DNA of 64,000 nucleotides from Variovorax sp. EL159 (GCF_900100965.1 NZ_FMUJ01000008.1:282202-346201), one strand, 5' to 3'. Shown: positions 52,184-63,015, counted from the first letter of the stretch. Numbers and translations: made by a program. Notes: a model not told the origin generated them from the sequence alone.

Positions 52184-55100
52184 ATGAATCGCCATTTGCA
52201 TCGCATCGTCTTCAATGCCGCCAGAGGCATGCGCATGGTGGTTCAGGAAACGGCCACGAGCACGGGCAAAGGGGCGAACAGGGCGACGACGACGGCGGTG
52301 GGTGGTGCGCTGCTGGCCGGCGCCGCGGCGCTGGCGCCCATGCTGGCGGGGGCGGTACTGGCCGGAATGCTGACGCCGACATCGGTGCATGCGCAGATCG
52401 TCGGAGCGCCCAACGTATCGCCCGGCCTGCGTCCCACCGTGCTGGTGGCGCCCAACGGTGTGCCGCTGATCAACATCGCGACGCCGAGCGCGGCGGGTGT
52501 CTCGCGCAACGTCTACAACCAGTTCAACGTCGCGCCCAACGGAGCGATCCTCAACAACAGCCGCGCGAACGTCCAGACGCAACTGGGCGGGTATGTGCAG
52601 GGCAATCCGTTCCTGGCCACGGGCCCGGCCCGGATCATCCTGAACGAGGTCAATGGCGGCTCGCCGAGCCAGCTTCGCGGCTACATCGAGGTGGGTGGGC
52701 AGCGCGCGGAAGTGATCATCGCGAATCCGGCCGGCATCAGCGTGGACGGCGGCGGCTTCATCAATGCCTCGCGCGCTACGCTGACCACAGGCACGCCGCA
52801 GTTCAATGCGATCGGGGGGCTCGACAGCTTCCTGGTGCGCGGCGGCACCGTCACCATCGACGGCGCGGGCCTCGATGCCCGCACGACCGATTACGCGGCC
52901 ATCCTGGCGCGGGCCGTGCAGGCCAATGCCGGCATCTGGGCGAGTGAGCTCAAGGTGGTGACCGGTGCGAACCAGATCAGCGCCGACCACGGCCAGATCA
53001 CGCCCACATCGGGCACCGGTGCCGCGCCGACCTTTGCGCTCGACGTCGCCGCGTTGGGCGGCATGTATGCGAACAAGATCAACTTGATCGGCACGGAGGC
53101 CGGCCTGGGCGTACGCAACGCCGGCAACATCGGCGCCGGTGTCGGTGGGCTTGTGGTCACGGCCGCCGGTCGTCTCGAGAACATCGGCACCCTGGAGGGC
53201 CAGCGCGTCGAGTTGACCACCCCCGGAGACATCGACAACCGCGGCGGCACGATTCGTCAGACCAGCACGGCCGGCCTGACCATCACCGCGCCGGTCTTGA
53301 GCAATACCCAAGGCGGCGTGATCGGTGCCGAACCTGCGAGCGCCGCGACAGGCAGCTCGGGCACTGGCGGCAGCAGTGGTGCGACGAACCCGGGAGGCAC
53401 GACGCCAACCAGCGGTGGCGGCACGACGACGCCATCTGCCACGGACGGCAGCAGCGCCGGTACGGGCGGCACATTCACGCCCGCCACGTACACCCCACCC
53501 GCGCCCGGCGTCATCACCGCGGGGGGCACCCTCTCCAACGACGGTGGACGCATCTACGCAGGCGGCCCCATCACGCTGAACACGCCGCAGGTTAACAACG
53601 CAGGCGGCACGCTGTCGGTGGCAAGCATGGCCGTCTCGGGTCCGGGCTTCAGCAACGCGGGCGGGACCTTGAGCGCCAGCAACAGCTTCAGCGCCAATGT
53701 GGGCCAGTTGGACAACAGCGGCGGCAAGCTGAATGCAGGCAACCTGAACATCGTCACGAGTGGCGACCTGATCAATGTCGACGGCACGCTGACCAGCGGC
53801 ACCGATGCGAACCTCACGGTCGGCGGCAAGGCCGACAACACGCGCGGCGTGATCTCGGCCACGGGTGCGCTGACCGCGAGCGTTGCGGGGGCGGTGAACA
53901 ACACGTCGGGCACCCTGATCGCCAACAACAATGTCGCGCTCACGGCCGCATCGCTGGACAACAGCAAGGGCAGCATCCAGTCGGCACAGGCCGGCGTGCA
54001 GGTTGCGACGAGCGGCCCGTTGATCAATGGCAGCGGTGGCAGCATCGGTGCGGCCACGGACCTGAATGTCCAGGCCGGCTCGCTGAGCAACAGCGGCACC
54101 ATTCGCGGCACCAACGATACGACGCTCAACGTCTCCGGTGCGCTCGCCAACAGCAGCAGCATCACCGCCGGCCGAAACACGACGGTCACGACAGGCAGCC
54201 TGCAAGGCAGCAGCACCGGCGTGCTCGGTGCTGGCGTGCAGGGCGACGGCAAGCTCGGTGGCGTGGGCGATCTGCGCGTCACGGCTTCCGGCGCGCTGAC
54301 TGCCAACGGGGCGAACCTCGCAGCCGGCAACGCCACGTTGCAAGGCGCGAGCGTCGATCTTTCGGCCGGCCAGACCAGCGCAGCCAACATCGCGATCACC
54401 GCGACCCAGGGCAACGTGGTCACCGGCAGCAAGGCCACGGTCGTGACACCCGGCACATTGAGCGTCACGGCCAACGCCCAGCCCGGCCAGACTTTGGTGA
54501 ACGACGCCGGTCAGCTCAATGCCGGGCAACTGAAGCTGAGCGCTTCGAACATCGCCAACACGAATGGCGGCGAGATCGTGCAGACCGGCACTGGTGCGAC
54601 CACCATTGCCACTTCTGGCACCTTGAACAACGACGGCGGACGCATTGCCAGCAATGGGCAAGACCTGGCGCTTCAGGCGAATGCGATCACGAATTCGGCG
54701 GGCAAGGTTGAGCATGCTGGGGCGGGCACGTTGAGCATTGCGGGTGGTAGCTACAGCGGTGCTAACGGCCGGATCATCGGCAATGGTGTACTCAACGTTG
54801 CGATGTCAGGCGGCTTCGTCCAGGATGGTGGCGTCATCGACGTCGAGCAGATCACCATCGCCGCCGCGTCCTTGAGCAACAACGGCGGCCAGATTCTTCA
54901 GACTGGCACCAATGCCACCGCCCTCACTGTCGCGGGGGCACTTGAGAACAACGGCGGTGGGATCGTCAGCAACGGCGCCATCACCGTCGCCGCAGGCAGC
55001 CTGGCGAACCAGAACGGCGTACTGCGCACGGCCAACAAGGCAGACTTGTCGGTGACTGCAACGGCGGCTTTGGACAACGGCGCCAAGGGCGTGATCACCG

Positions 55101-58100
55101 CTGGCGGCAATGGAGTCGTGAAGGCCGGGGCCCTCACCAACGATGCAGGAAGCATTACGGCCGTCGGAGACCTTGCGGTGACCGTCGCCGGCGCCGCCAC
55201 CAACGCGAGGGGCTCCATCGCCGCCAATGGCAGTAGCACGCTCACGGCGGAAAGTCTGGACAACACCCAAGGCACGATTGCCTCGGTGAAGGCGAACCTT
55301 GCCATCACGACCTTCGGCACGAGCGTCAATGCCAAGGGCTTGATGACGGCGGGCGGCAATACCACGCTGATCAATGGCGGCCTGACAAACACTGGCGGCA
55401 CCGTCTCGGGCACGGCCCTGTCGGTGAACACCAACGGCCAGCAGCTCGTGAACAACACCGGCGTGCTGGCTGCAACGACCACCGCCAACCTGCAAGCCGG
55501 CGCATTGTCCAATGACGCAGGCCTGATTCAGAGCGGTGGTGCGATGACCATCGACACCCACGGCCAGGCACTCATCAACTCGAACGCGGCCGGCTTCGCG
55601 ACGGGCTTGGGCGGCATCACCAGTGCGGACACACTGACGCTCACCGCAGGCGCGGTGAACAATGGGAGCGGCTACATCGGCGCCAAGAACGCGCTGAATG
55701 CGAGCACGCAGGCATTCACGAACACGGGCAATGGCGTCGTTCTCGGCCAATCCACGGTCACCCTCAATGCCAACGGCGCCAACTATGACAACAGCGGCGG
55801 TGGCCAAACCCAGGCCGTGGGCGATCTCACCATCGCGACGGGCGGCGGCACCGTCGACAACACCGGCGCCCTGATCCGTTCGCTTGGCACGACCACCCTG
55901 AACGCCGCCTCGGTCACTAACGCAAACACCCAAGCCCAGGATCAAGGCATCGAGGGCAAGAATGTCGGCCTCAATGTCGGCGGCCTGAACAACAGCAAGG
56001 GCTCCATTCGAGGTGACCAGGATGTCACCATCACGAGCGGCGGCACGGCGGACAACACCAACGGATTTGTCTCGGCCATGGGTACGCTGCGCATTGTTGA
56101 TCCCAATGCAGCAAGTCCAGCGACAGCCCCCAGGACGCTCAATCTCCTGAACACTGGCGGCACGCTGGTCGCCAACAAGGGCGTCGAACTGCGGCTGGAC
56201 CAGGGCACCCTGGGCGGCAAGATTCAGTCGGGCGCCGACCTCACCATCAACGCCAGCAAGAACATCACTGTCGCTCAGGACGGCGCCCTGGCGGCCATCG
56301 GCAACCTGACCCTGACCAGTAGCGGAAACATCTCCAACGCCGGCAAGATCACCTCTGGTAAGTCGACCTGGGTGGAGGCCAACAACCTGGACATCGCCGC
56401 CACCGGGCAGATCACCTCGCTGGGCACCACCACCGCGATTGCTCACGACACACTGACCAACCGCGGCCTCATCGACGGAACCACAACGCTCGTGATGGGC
56501 AGCAACACCGTCACCAACATCGGAACTGGCCGCATCTACGGCGACCAGTTGTCGATCCAGGCCGGCACCCTCAACAACATCGCCGAGACGGCCGACGGTA
56601 CTACCACTGCGGCCACCATCGCAGCTCGCAAGCGTCTGGATCTGGGCGTCGGCACGCTGAACAACAGCGATGGTGCCCTGATCTTGAGCCTGGGCGATGT
56701 GAACATCGCCGGCACCTTGGACGCAAACAGCCAAGCCAGCGGCCGGGCAAGCGCCATCAACAACCACGCCGCGACCATCCAGGCTCAGGGCCAGGTGAAC
56801 ATCAACACGAACACCTTGGCCAACACCAACGGTGGCGTGACCTACACAATGGTGGACAGCGGCACCAGCACGCACGTCGTGCAGTTCGCACTGCAGACTT
56901 CCCCGCTGCAACGCTATGACGCGGCAGATGTGTTCCTGGGCGTCGTCGACAACCCCTGTGCCGGGCTTGCGTTCTGCAACCAGAAAAACTCCTATGGACA
57001 GAACCCCGAGGTATGGCCGTCCTGGAAGGCTGTCTCGGGCAGTGAGTTGGGTTCGACCCCGTACCGCAACATCATCATCCCGAAATTGACGGGGTATCCC
57101 ATCGACAAGTTCGGTGCCTACTACCTGAACCCACCCCGTCACAGTGCAGAGCGCGGCGGCGATCCGGGGTACTTTTACCCTGCCACCGATCCCATCTGGG
57201 CGGCGTTCGGTGTCGCGCCGCCGTCCGTCGAACTGCCTGCCTATCTGCATGGGCTCACACAGGACCAGGTCACGGTGGGCAACATGGAAAGCCACTTCCT
57301 GGCGGACGGGACCGTCAAGTTCGATCATCCGCTTACCCAGGCTGAATACGACGCCTTGCCCGGCTTCAATGCGGCGCACGAGGCCCTGGATGCCCAGACC
57401 TCGAAATTCATGGCCGCCATTGTCGGCAAGCCGCCGTCCATGAATATCCAGTACTCGCCCGGCCCCGGGGGGCTGACCAACGCCTACACCTACTGGGACT
57501 ACACCGAGACCGGCAGCACTCCCGTGCTGCAAAGCTCCGCGCCGGGCAAGATCCTCTCGGGCGGCGCGATGAACCTCAATGTCGCCAGTGGCTTGAACGA
57601 CATGAGCCAGATCGTGGCCGGTGGTGCGCTTAATGTGCACGGTGGCAACATCGTCAACCAAGGCTTGACCGCCGACGCTCAGTTGAAGCAGATCGGCACC
57701 ACCGGCACGATGGTCGGCGCGGGTGACAACGCCCGGCCGGTGATCACGCCGTACAACCAGACCATCAACACCACAGTGGTGCTGGCCACAGGCGTGCAGC
57801 AGGGCAACACGGCGGTGGGCGCCAATGGCACGTCCATCGGGGGCCTGAACGCCGGTGGTAATTCCGGTGTCGTGGCTCAAGGCAGCGGTGCTCTCAACGC
57901 CAACACGCGCGTCTCGCCCATCGTGCAAGTGCCCCTGGCCGTGACAGGCTCGGGGAATGCCACGGGCACCCAAGCCAATGCCGCTGGCGCCGCCAATGGC
58001 GCCAGCGGCACAGGTACTGCCAGTGGAGCCACCCCCACCGTGGTGCGCACCACCACACCGAACCTCGGCGTGCCCAGCGCGAGCTTGTTTCGCACGCAAC

Positions 58101-61100
58101 CCGATGCGGGCAGCCGCTACCTGATCGCCACCGATCCAGCCTTTGCGCAATACCGCTCCTGGCTCAGCAGCGACTACCTGTTGAACAACCTGGGGCAAGA
58201 CCCGAACAACACGCTCAAGCGCCTGGGCGATGGCTTTTATGAGCAGCAACTGATCGACCAGCAGGTTGCCAAGCTCACTGGCTCGCGTTACCTCGATGGC
58301 TTCGGGGACGACCAGACCCAATACACGGCGCTGATGAACTCGGGCGCGACCTTCGCCCAGAAGTACAACCTGACGGTCGGCGTTGCCCTGACGGACGCGC
58401 AGATGGCGCAGTTGACCAGCGACATCGTCTGGCTGGTGAAGCAGACTGTCACGCTGCCTGACGGCAGCACGCAGCAAGTGCTCGTGCCCCAGGTCTACGT
58501 GCGTGCGCGCCCCGGCGACATCGATGGCTCGGGTGCCCTGCTCGCGGGCAAGAGCATCGACCTGAACATCAGCGGCGACCTGCTCAACATCAGCGGCACC
58601 ATCGCCGGTCGCCAGGCCGTGAGCCTGAGCGCCGACAACATCGCCAATCTGGGCGGGCGCATCACCGGCGACAGCGTAAGCGCCAAGGCCAACACCGATC
58701 TGATGAACATCGGCGGCATGATCGATGGGCAAAGTGCCGTCGATCTGCAGGCCAAGCGCGACATCACCATTGCCAGCACCACCCGCACCAGCACCAACGC
58801 TGAAAGCGGCCGCAGCGACACCGTGCTCGACCGCGTGGCCGGCGTCTACGTTGGCAACGCAGGCCAGCCCGGCGCAAAGCTGTCGATCGATGCGGGGCGC
58901 GACCTTGTGCTTGCGGGCGCCATCGTCTCCAACCAAGGAACAAGCACGGGGGGCGAGAAAGCCGGTACCACCTTGCAGGCCGGTCGCGACATCTTGCTGG
59001 GCACCGTGACCACTGCCAGCAGTGAGAGCGTGCAGGTCGCCGGCTACAGCCGCAACGAGTCTCGCCAACAGCAGGTGGGTACGCAGATCACGGCCGTGGG
59101 CGACATCGGATTGCAGGCCGGGCGCGACCTGAGCGCGCAAGCCGTGCATATCTCCAGCAGCCAGGGCAACGTTGTTCTGGAGGCCAAGCGCGATCTCACC
59201 ATCGTCTCGGGCAGCCAGCAGACCGCGTTCGACAACCAGTTGGGTGACGACAAGAGCCAGTACTACATCAAGAACCAGATCCAGATGGGCAATGCCCAGT
59301 CCAGTGTGGTGATGGGGGCAGGCGACGTCACGCTGCGCTCGGGCCGCGACTTGACCGTCGAGGGCGGTGTGCTTGCGGCCGGAGCAGACGCGAAGACACA
59401 GCAGGCCATCAACGACGCGACCCAGCCTGTGGACACCCGACGCAGCGGGACCGGCAGCGTCGTGGCCATGGGCGATGGAGGTACGCCGCGCCTGAACCAC
59501 GACAACTCGAACATCGCCGGGCCTTCCATGCCGACGCGCGGCACGCTCACGCTGGATGCGGGCGGCGACATCAACCTGCTGGCCAGCCAAAACGAGCTGT
59601 CGGTCAACAACAAGAACGAGGACGGCAGCAGCCGCAATGCCAAGCGGGATGCGAGCGCGACCGTGTCGAACGGTACGCAGCTCAGCGGCGGCACCGTCAA
59701 CATCCAGGCCAAGGGAGACATCAACAGCCAGGCGACCGAGGTCAATGCGAACACGCTGAACGTGACCACGCCGGGGCAGTTGAACCTGCTCACCGCCAAG
59801 GACAACGTGAGCGTGAGCCAGAGCGGCATCGACAACGATGCGTGGTTCGTGACGGGTGGGGACTCGGGGCAGAAGAATGACGTCACGCGCTACAACCAGT
59901 TCAATGCGAAGAACGTCAACCTGAGCGCTGGCAGCATCAATGCGCAGCTCGGCGGCCTCGATACCCCCGGTGCATTGGCGCAGCAGCCTGGCATGGCCTG
60001 GATCGGCCAGTTGCAGAACGATCCGAGCCTTGCAAGCAAGGTCGACTGGCAGCGCGTGAAAGAGGTTCACGAGCAGTGGGACAACACCTATGTGACGCTG
60101 GGACCGGCCTCCAAGGTGATCGTGGCCCTGGTCGTAACGGTCGCCACTGGTGGGACCGGGTTGACGGCGACCTCGGGGACCACTGGTACAGCCGTGGCCG
60201 GGACAGGCGCGGCCACCAGCAGTCTGGGGCAGGTTCTGGCGAATTCGCTGGGCATCTCTTCCATGGGCACTGTGATGGAGGCCGGTCTGGTGTCCATGAT
60301 CAGCACGGCCAGTGTGTCCTTGGTGGAAAACGACGGCAACATCGGCAAGGTGCTCAAGGAGCTGGGATCGAGTGCATCGATCAAAAGTATCCTGTCAGGC
60401 ATGCTGACAGCCGGCGCTATTCAAGGTGTCGGCACCCTCCTGCCTGAAGGCGTGGCTAACGCGAGCATTGCGGCAGGGTCATCTCCTACTCAGTTGTTGG
60501 GCCGCTATGTGAGCCAGGCCGTGGCTGGCGCAGTGGTGAATAACGCCGTCTATGGTGGGAGCCTGGGGGACAGCCTGGAGGCGGCGATCAAGACCGGCTT
60601 CATTAACACAGGGGCCGCCCTTGCAGCCGGCCAGATCGGGGCGTTGATGCCATCGTTGAGCGACAGTCCGACGCTCAATGCATTTGCAGCGAATGTTGCT
60701 CATGCGATTGCGGGTTGTGTCGCGGGCGCGGCCAGAGCGGGTGTTTCTGGCGGCAGCGGCAGCGACGGATGCAGTGCAGGGGCCCTGGGAGCGGTGGTTG
60801 GGCACCTCGTGGCGGGTGCGTTCAATCCGAACAACGATCAAAGCCTGGCGACGCAGACCATTGCCATCGCGAATCTGATGGGTGGAATCGCGGGAGCTGT
60901 GGTCGGTAACCCCGATGGCAGCGGCGCCAGCATCGGCGCCCAGGCGGGCGGAAACGCGGCCGAGAACAACTACCTGAGTCATCCGCAGGAAGATGCCTTC
61001 AAGAAGGCGCTGGCGGCTTGTGCACCAGGGGACACGACCTGTGTTCGGGCGGAGACCGCGAAATGGCAGGTGGTGGACCGCCAGCAAACGGCCGATGCGG

Positions 61101-62224
61101 AGAACTGCATCACCGGGAGAGTGTGTGCGACGGTCGCCAGGGAGGCGTGGACCGGTACCGGCTTCACGCAGAAGCAGACCGCCGATCTGTGTCAGGGAGA
61201 GCCCACCTGCATCACGTTCACACAGTCGCTTGCGCGGACGGACTCCAACGACGCGTTCACGGCGGGTGGGCGTGCGGCGTCTGTGCCCAGAGAAAAGGTG
61301 CTCCAGGATTTGGCTGCACGGGGCATGTCGCCGGAGTACGCGAAGATGTGGAGCGAAGTCCAGCCTGCGGATATTGCAGGTGCTGGCCTGCATCTGGCTG
61401 GTGCAGTGACTGGCTCGGGCGGTGGCAGCGGTCGGACGACTGCTCGTCCGACCGGGAGCGCAGGTTCAACCGGTGACGACCTTCCGCCGGGATTCAGTCG
61501 CGGCTCTGGGGGCAAGGGGCCAGTCATTGGTGATATCGACCCTGTCACGGGCGAGGTCGTGCCGAACGGTAGTGCTGGTTCGCTCGGGAGTGGCGCGACA
61601 GCCCCGCGTCTCCCGACACTGGGCCCAATCAAAACTCCAGGCGAAACGGAAAATTTTCCAACTATATTGCTGCCAGATCCGCCGATTGGAAGTGGCCCAC
61701 GCCCACCAAATGGGTCAGGTATCGGCTTTGATGGCTATACGCCGCCAACAAGTTCAACGCCCAATGCCGTAGGTACGGTGCGTGCCGGCAACTCGTCCTT
61801 GGATATTCACTTAATAGATGAGGGCACAAATGCATACTCAGGGTCGGGGAAAAATCTCTATGGAACGCATGATCAAAGTGCGTTTAACATTGCACTGAAT
61901 GTAAACGGGGGCATCGTCGTAAGTTCAACAAAAGTTGCAGGAACTGACGGAATATATGAAGTGCAATACCAATTGCCTGGCAAAAATGTTGCTACAAAAA
62001 CAGTTTTTGATCCAGCGGTCTACTCTCCTGCTGATATGGCGAAAATGGCGCAATCTGCCAGCCAATCGGCGATTAATCAATATGTGACATCGGGTGCTGC
62101 TGGACAGGCTACCATTATTGTTCGCGTCGGAGGACTTCAATGGAGGGTGGGCGTTGGCCCCGGTTCCAGTGGAGTTCCAGATGTCAAAACCGCCTATCCA
62201 ATAGGAGCCGCATCTTGGCCTTAA
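52184..62224 (+). CDS. cdiA: CdiA-type two-partner secretion adhesin/toxin
   Basis: A 3346-aa exoprotein. Residues 1-35 are an extended signal peptide (MNRHLHRIVFNAARGMRMVV). Cleavage is near VHAQ (about 70), followed by the TPS haemagglutinin domain to about 370 (NPAGISVDGGGFINASRA). A Gly/Ser/Thr linker covers about 385-445, and filamentous FHA-1 repeats about 445-1550. A non-repetitive domain at about 1550-1800 (CNQKNSYGQNPEVWPSW) is where the receptor-binding domain lies in known CdiA proteins. The conserved SSDYLL...KRLGDGFYEQ module is near 2000, FHA-2 repeats at about 2105-2600 and a hydrophobic pretoxin region from 2640. The VENN-like AENNYL is at 2926. The last 417 residues are the toxin part, AT-rich at the end, with GTHDQSAF, GIYEVQYQLP, KTVFDP and TAYP, which I read as a CdiA_C-type nuclease. 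Confidence 0.92.
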   Translation: MNRHLHRIVFNAARGMRMVVQETATSTGKGANRATTTAVGGALLAGAAALAPMLAGAVLAGMLTPTSVHAQIVGAPNVSPGLRPTVLVAPNGVPLINIATPSAAGVSRNVYNQFNVAPNGAILNNSRANVQTQLGGYVQGNPFLATGPARIILNEVNGGSPSQLRGYIEVGGQRAEVIIANPAGISVDGGGFINASRATLTTGTPQFNAIGGLDSFLVRGGTVTIDGAGLDARTTDYAAILARAVQANAGIWASELKVVTGANQISADHGQITPTSGTGAAPTFALDVAALGGMYANKINLIGTEAGLGVRNAGNIGAGVGGLVVTAAGRLENIGTLEGQRVELTTPGDIDNRGGTIRQTSTAGLTITAPVLSNTQGGVIGAEPASAATGSSGTGGSSGATNPGGTTPTSGGGTTTPSATDGSSAGTGGTFTPATYTPPAPGVITAGGTLSNDGGRIYAGGPITLNTPQVNNAGGTLSVASMAVSGPGFSNAGGTLSASNSFSANVGQLDNSGGKLNAGNLNIVTSGDLINVDGTLTSGTDANLTVGGKADNTRGVISATGALTASVAGAVNNTSGTLIANNNVALTAASLDNSKGSIQSAQAGVQVATSGPLINGSGGSIGAATDLNVQAGSLSNSGTIRGTNDTTLNVSGALANSSSITAGRNTTVTTGSLQGSSTGVLGAGVQGDGKLGGVGDLRVTASGALTANGANLAAGNATLQGASVDLSAGQTSAANIAITATQGNVVTGSKATVVTPGTLSVTANAQPGQTLVNDAGQLNAGQLKLSASNIANTNGGEIVQTGTGATTIATSGTLNNDGGRIASNGQDLALQANAITNSAGKVEHAGAGTLSIAGGSYSGANGRIIGNGVLNVAMSGGFVQDGGVIDVEQITIAAASLSNNGGQILQTGTNATALTVAGALENNGGGIVSNGAITVAAGSLANQNGVLRTANKADLSVTATAALDNGAKGVITAGGNGVVKAGALTNDAGSITAVGDLAVTVAGAATNARGSIAANGSSTLTAESLDNTQGTIASVKANLAITTFGTSVNAKGLMTAGGNTTLINGGLTNTGGTVSGTALSVNTNGQQLVNNTGVLAATTTANLQAGALSNDAGLIQSGGAMTIDTHGQALINSNAAGFATGLGGITSADTLTLTAGAVNNGSGYIGAKNALNASTQAFTNTGNGVVLGQSTVTLNANGANYDNSGGGQTQAVGDLTIATGGGTVDNTGALIRSLGTTTLNAASVTNANTQAQDQGIEGKNVGLNVGGLNNSKGSIRGDQDVTITSGGTADNTNGFVSAMGTLRIVDPNAASPATAPRTLNLLNTGGTLVANKGVELRLDQGTLGGKIQSGADLTINASKNITVAQDGALAAIGNLTLTSSGNISNAGKITSGKSTWVEANNLDIAATGQITSLGTTTAIAHDTLTNRGLIDGTTTLVMGSNTVTNIGTGRIYGDQLSIQAGTLNNIAETADGTTTAATIAARKRLDLGVGTLNNSDGALILSLGDVNIAGTLDANSQASGRASAINNHAATIQAQGQVNINTNTLANTNGGVTYTMVDSGTSTHVVQFALQTSPLQRYDAADVFLGVVDNPCAGLAFCNQKNSYGQNPEVWPSWKAVSGSELGSTPYRNIIIPKLTGYPIDKFGAYYLNPPRHSAERGGDPGYFYPATDPIWAAFGVAPPSVELPAYLHGLTQDQVTVGNMESHFLADGTVKFDHPLTQAEYDALPGFNAAHEALDAQTSKFMAAIVGKPPSMNIQYSPGPGGLTNAYTYWDYTETGSTPVLQSSAPGKILSGGAMNLNVASGLNDMSQIVAGGALNVHGGNIVNQGLTADAQLKQIGTTGTMVGAGDNARPVITPYNQTINTTVVLATGVQQGNTAVGANGTSIGGLNAGGNSGVVAQGSGALNANTRVSPIVQVPLAVTGSGNATGTQANAAGAANGASGTGTASGATPTVVRTTTPNLGVPSASLFRTQPDAGSRYLIATDPAFAQYRSWLSSDYLLNNLGQDPNNTLKRLGDGFYEQQLIDQQVAKLTGSRYLDGFGDDQTQYTALMNSGATFAQKYNLTVGVALTDAQMAQLTSDIVWLVKQTVTLPDGSTQQVLVPQVYVRARPGDIDGSGALLAGKSIDLNISGDLLNISGTIAGRQAVSLSADNIANLGGRITGDSVSAKANTDLMNIGGMIDGQSAVDLQAKRDITIASTTRTSTNAESGRSDTVLDRVAGVYVGNAGQPGAKLSIDAGRDLVLAGAIVSNQGTSTGGEKAGTTLQAGRDILLGTVTTASSESVQVAGYSRNESRQQQVGTQITAVGDIGLQAGRDLSAQAVHISSSQGNVVLEAKRDLTIVSGSQQTAFDNQLGDDKSQYYIKNQIQMGNAQSSVVMGAGDVTLRSGRDLTVEGGVLAAGADAKTQQAINDATQPVDTRRSGTGSVVAMGDGGTPRLNHDNSNIAGPSMPTRGTLTLDAGGDINLLASQNELSVNNKNEDGSSRNAKRDASATVSNGTQLSGGTVNIQAKGDINSQATEVNANTLNVTTPGQLNLLTAKDNVSVSQSGIDNDAWFVTGGDSGQKNDVTRYNQFNAKNVNLSAGSINAQLGGLDTPGALAQQPGMAWIGQLQNDPSLASKVDWQRVKEVHEQWDNTYVTLGPASKVIVALVVTVATGGTGLTATSGTTGTAVAGTGAATSSLGQVLANSLGISSMGTVMEAGLVSMISTASVSLVENDGNIGKVLKELGSSASIKSILSGMLTAGAIQGVGTLLPEGVANASIAAGSSPTQLLGRYVSQAVAGAVVNNAVYGGSLGDSLEAAIKTGFINTGAALAAGQIGALMPSLSDSPTLNAFAANVAHAIAGCVAGAARAGVSGGSGSDGCSAGALGAVVGHLVAGAFNPNNDQSLATQTIAIANLMGGIAGAVVGNPDGSGASIGAQAGGNAAENNYLSHPQEDAFKKALAACAPGDTTCVRAETAKWQVVDRQQTADAENCITGRVCATVAREAWTGTGFTQKQTADLCQGEPTCITFTQSLARTDSNDAFTAGGRAASVPREKVLQDLAARGMSPEYAKMWSEVQPADIAGAGLHLAGAVTGSGGGSGRTTARPTGSAGSTGDDLPPGFSRGSGGKGPVIGDIDPVTGEVVPNGSAGSLGSGATAPRLPTLGPIKTPGETENFPTILLPDPPIGSGPRPPNGSGIGFDGYTPPTSSTPNAVGTVRAGNSSLDIHLIDEGTNAYSGSGKNLYGTHDQSAFNIALNVNGGIVVSSTKVAGTDGIYEVQYQLPGKNVATKTVFDPAVYSPADMAKMAQSASQSAINQYVTSGAAGQATIIVRVGGLQWRVGVGPGSSGVPDVKTAYPIGAASWP

Positions 62225-62625
62225 AAAATTTCAAATTTGCACAAACTAATGAAAAACTGGGTGCGTTGTTGAACTATGCATTGACGGGAATAGTTCAAAG
62301 CAATCTTGATAGATTAGATATGCCGGGGATGACATCAAGTCTTGATCTCCTGTACAAGCATCGAGGATTGGGGTATGAAGATGAGGTGGAGTTTTATTTT
62401 TTGCCCCATGCAAGTGGCATTGAAGGCGCACCTATTGATTTTGTGGTTATTAGTGACCTGCTTTTTAATCCCGGTGAGGCGGGGCTTTATGCGTATGGTG
62501 AATTTGCGCAAAATCTATACCTGGAACTTTTGAAGCAAAGCGAAGGCGATTCAATGCTGAGGGATAAAGCCTTGCGGTTAATTGAGAAATTTAACTTGCA
62601 AAAATTCGCAAATACTTGCGAATGA
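62215..62625 (+). CDS. cdiI: CdiI-like immunity protein
   Basis: A 136-aa protein encoded directly at the toxin end. The TTG start (LALKNFKFAQ) overlaps the last codons of cdiA and has AGGAG seven bases upstream. No domain can be named with certainty. Its low GC equals that of the toxin tip, so toxin and immunity moved as one unit. It should bind and block the adjacent CdiA toxin, as in all cdiA-cdiI pairs. A longer frame from 62140 would lie inside the toxin region. Confidence 0.78.
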   Translation: MALKNFKFAQTNEKLGALLNYALTGIVQSNLDRLDMPGMTSSLDLLYKHRGLGYEDEVEFYFLPHASGIEGAPIDFVVISDLLFNPGEAGLYAYGEFAQNLYLELLKQSEGDSMLRDKALRLIEKFNLQKFANTCE

Positions 62626-63015
62626 TTTTGCTTTGTACGATCTTTTCAATCACGCCAAATAAGAGGCATTTACATCAACGAGGGCAGCACATATTTTCAG
62701 ATTCTTTGCTGGACTGCGTGCCGTGCATTGAGGTAGCCGCGTACCCGTCGTATTCATCCCGTGATGATTCGAGCGTAGAGACGCTGAGCAGCGTTTCGGC
62801 GGATGCATCGTCGCTACTGGTTGAGCTTTAGTGGGTTGTGCGGCTATTCGCAGTAGGTTGTGCCGGGTTACGTGGTTGAGATAGGTGCCTTAGTGGCAGG
62901 ATCGTCACCCTATTCGGACGGGAGACTGGGTCGGCATAGGAGGCTGCGAGCGCAGTTCGTTGACGGTGCAAGTTTTGACCGACGTCGTCGAAAAAAATAA
63001 AGAAGGGGGTCTGAT
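62626..63015. other. Gap between cdiI and cdiB
   Basis: No convincing gene in 390 bases. A 71-codon frame at 62616-62831 lacks a ribosome site and family features. The stretch may be debris of earlier toxin/immunity exchange. In Burkholderia-type loci a small bcpO gene lies here, but I see no lipoprotein signal to support one. Confidence 0.4.

Noticed and set aside
53500..56800. CRISPR-like regularity in the cdiA repeat region
   Set aside because: Repeats are degenerate protein-coding FHA units in one open frame, without identical direct repeats and unique spacers.
54806..60070. Very long minus-strand open frame (1754 codons) and its neighbour at 52076-54715 (879 codons)
   Set aside because: They mirror the GC-rich repetitive cdiA gene; the translations are Ala/Arg/Gly/Val-rich and match no family, while the plus strand carries clear TPS and CDI motifs.
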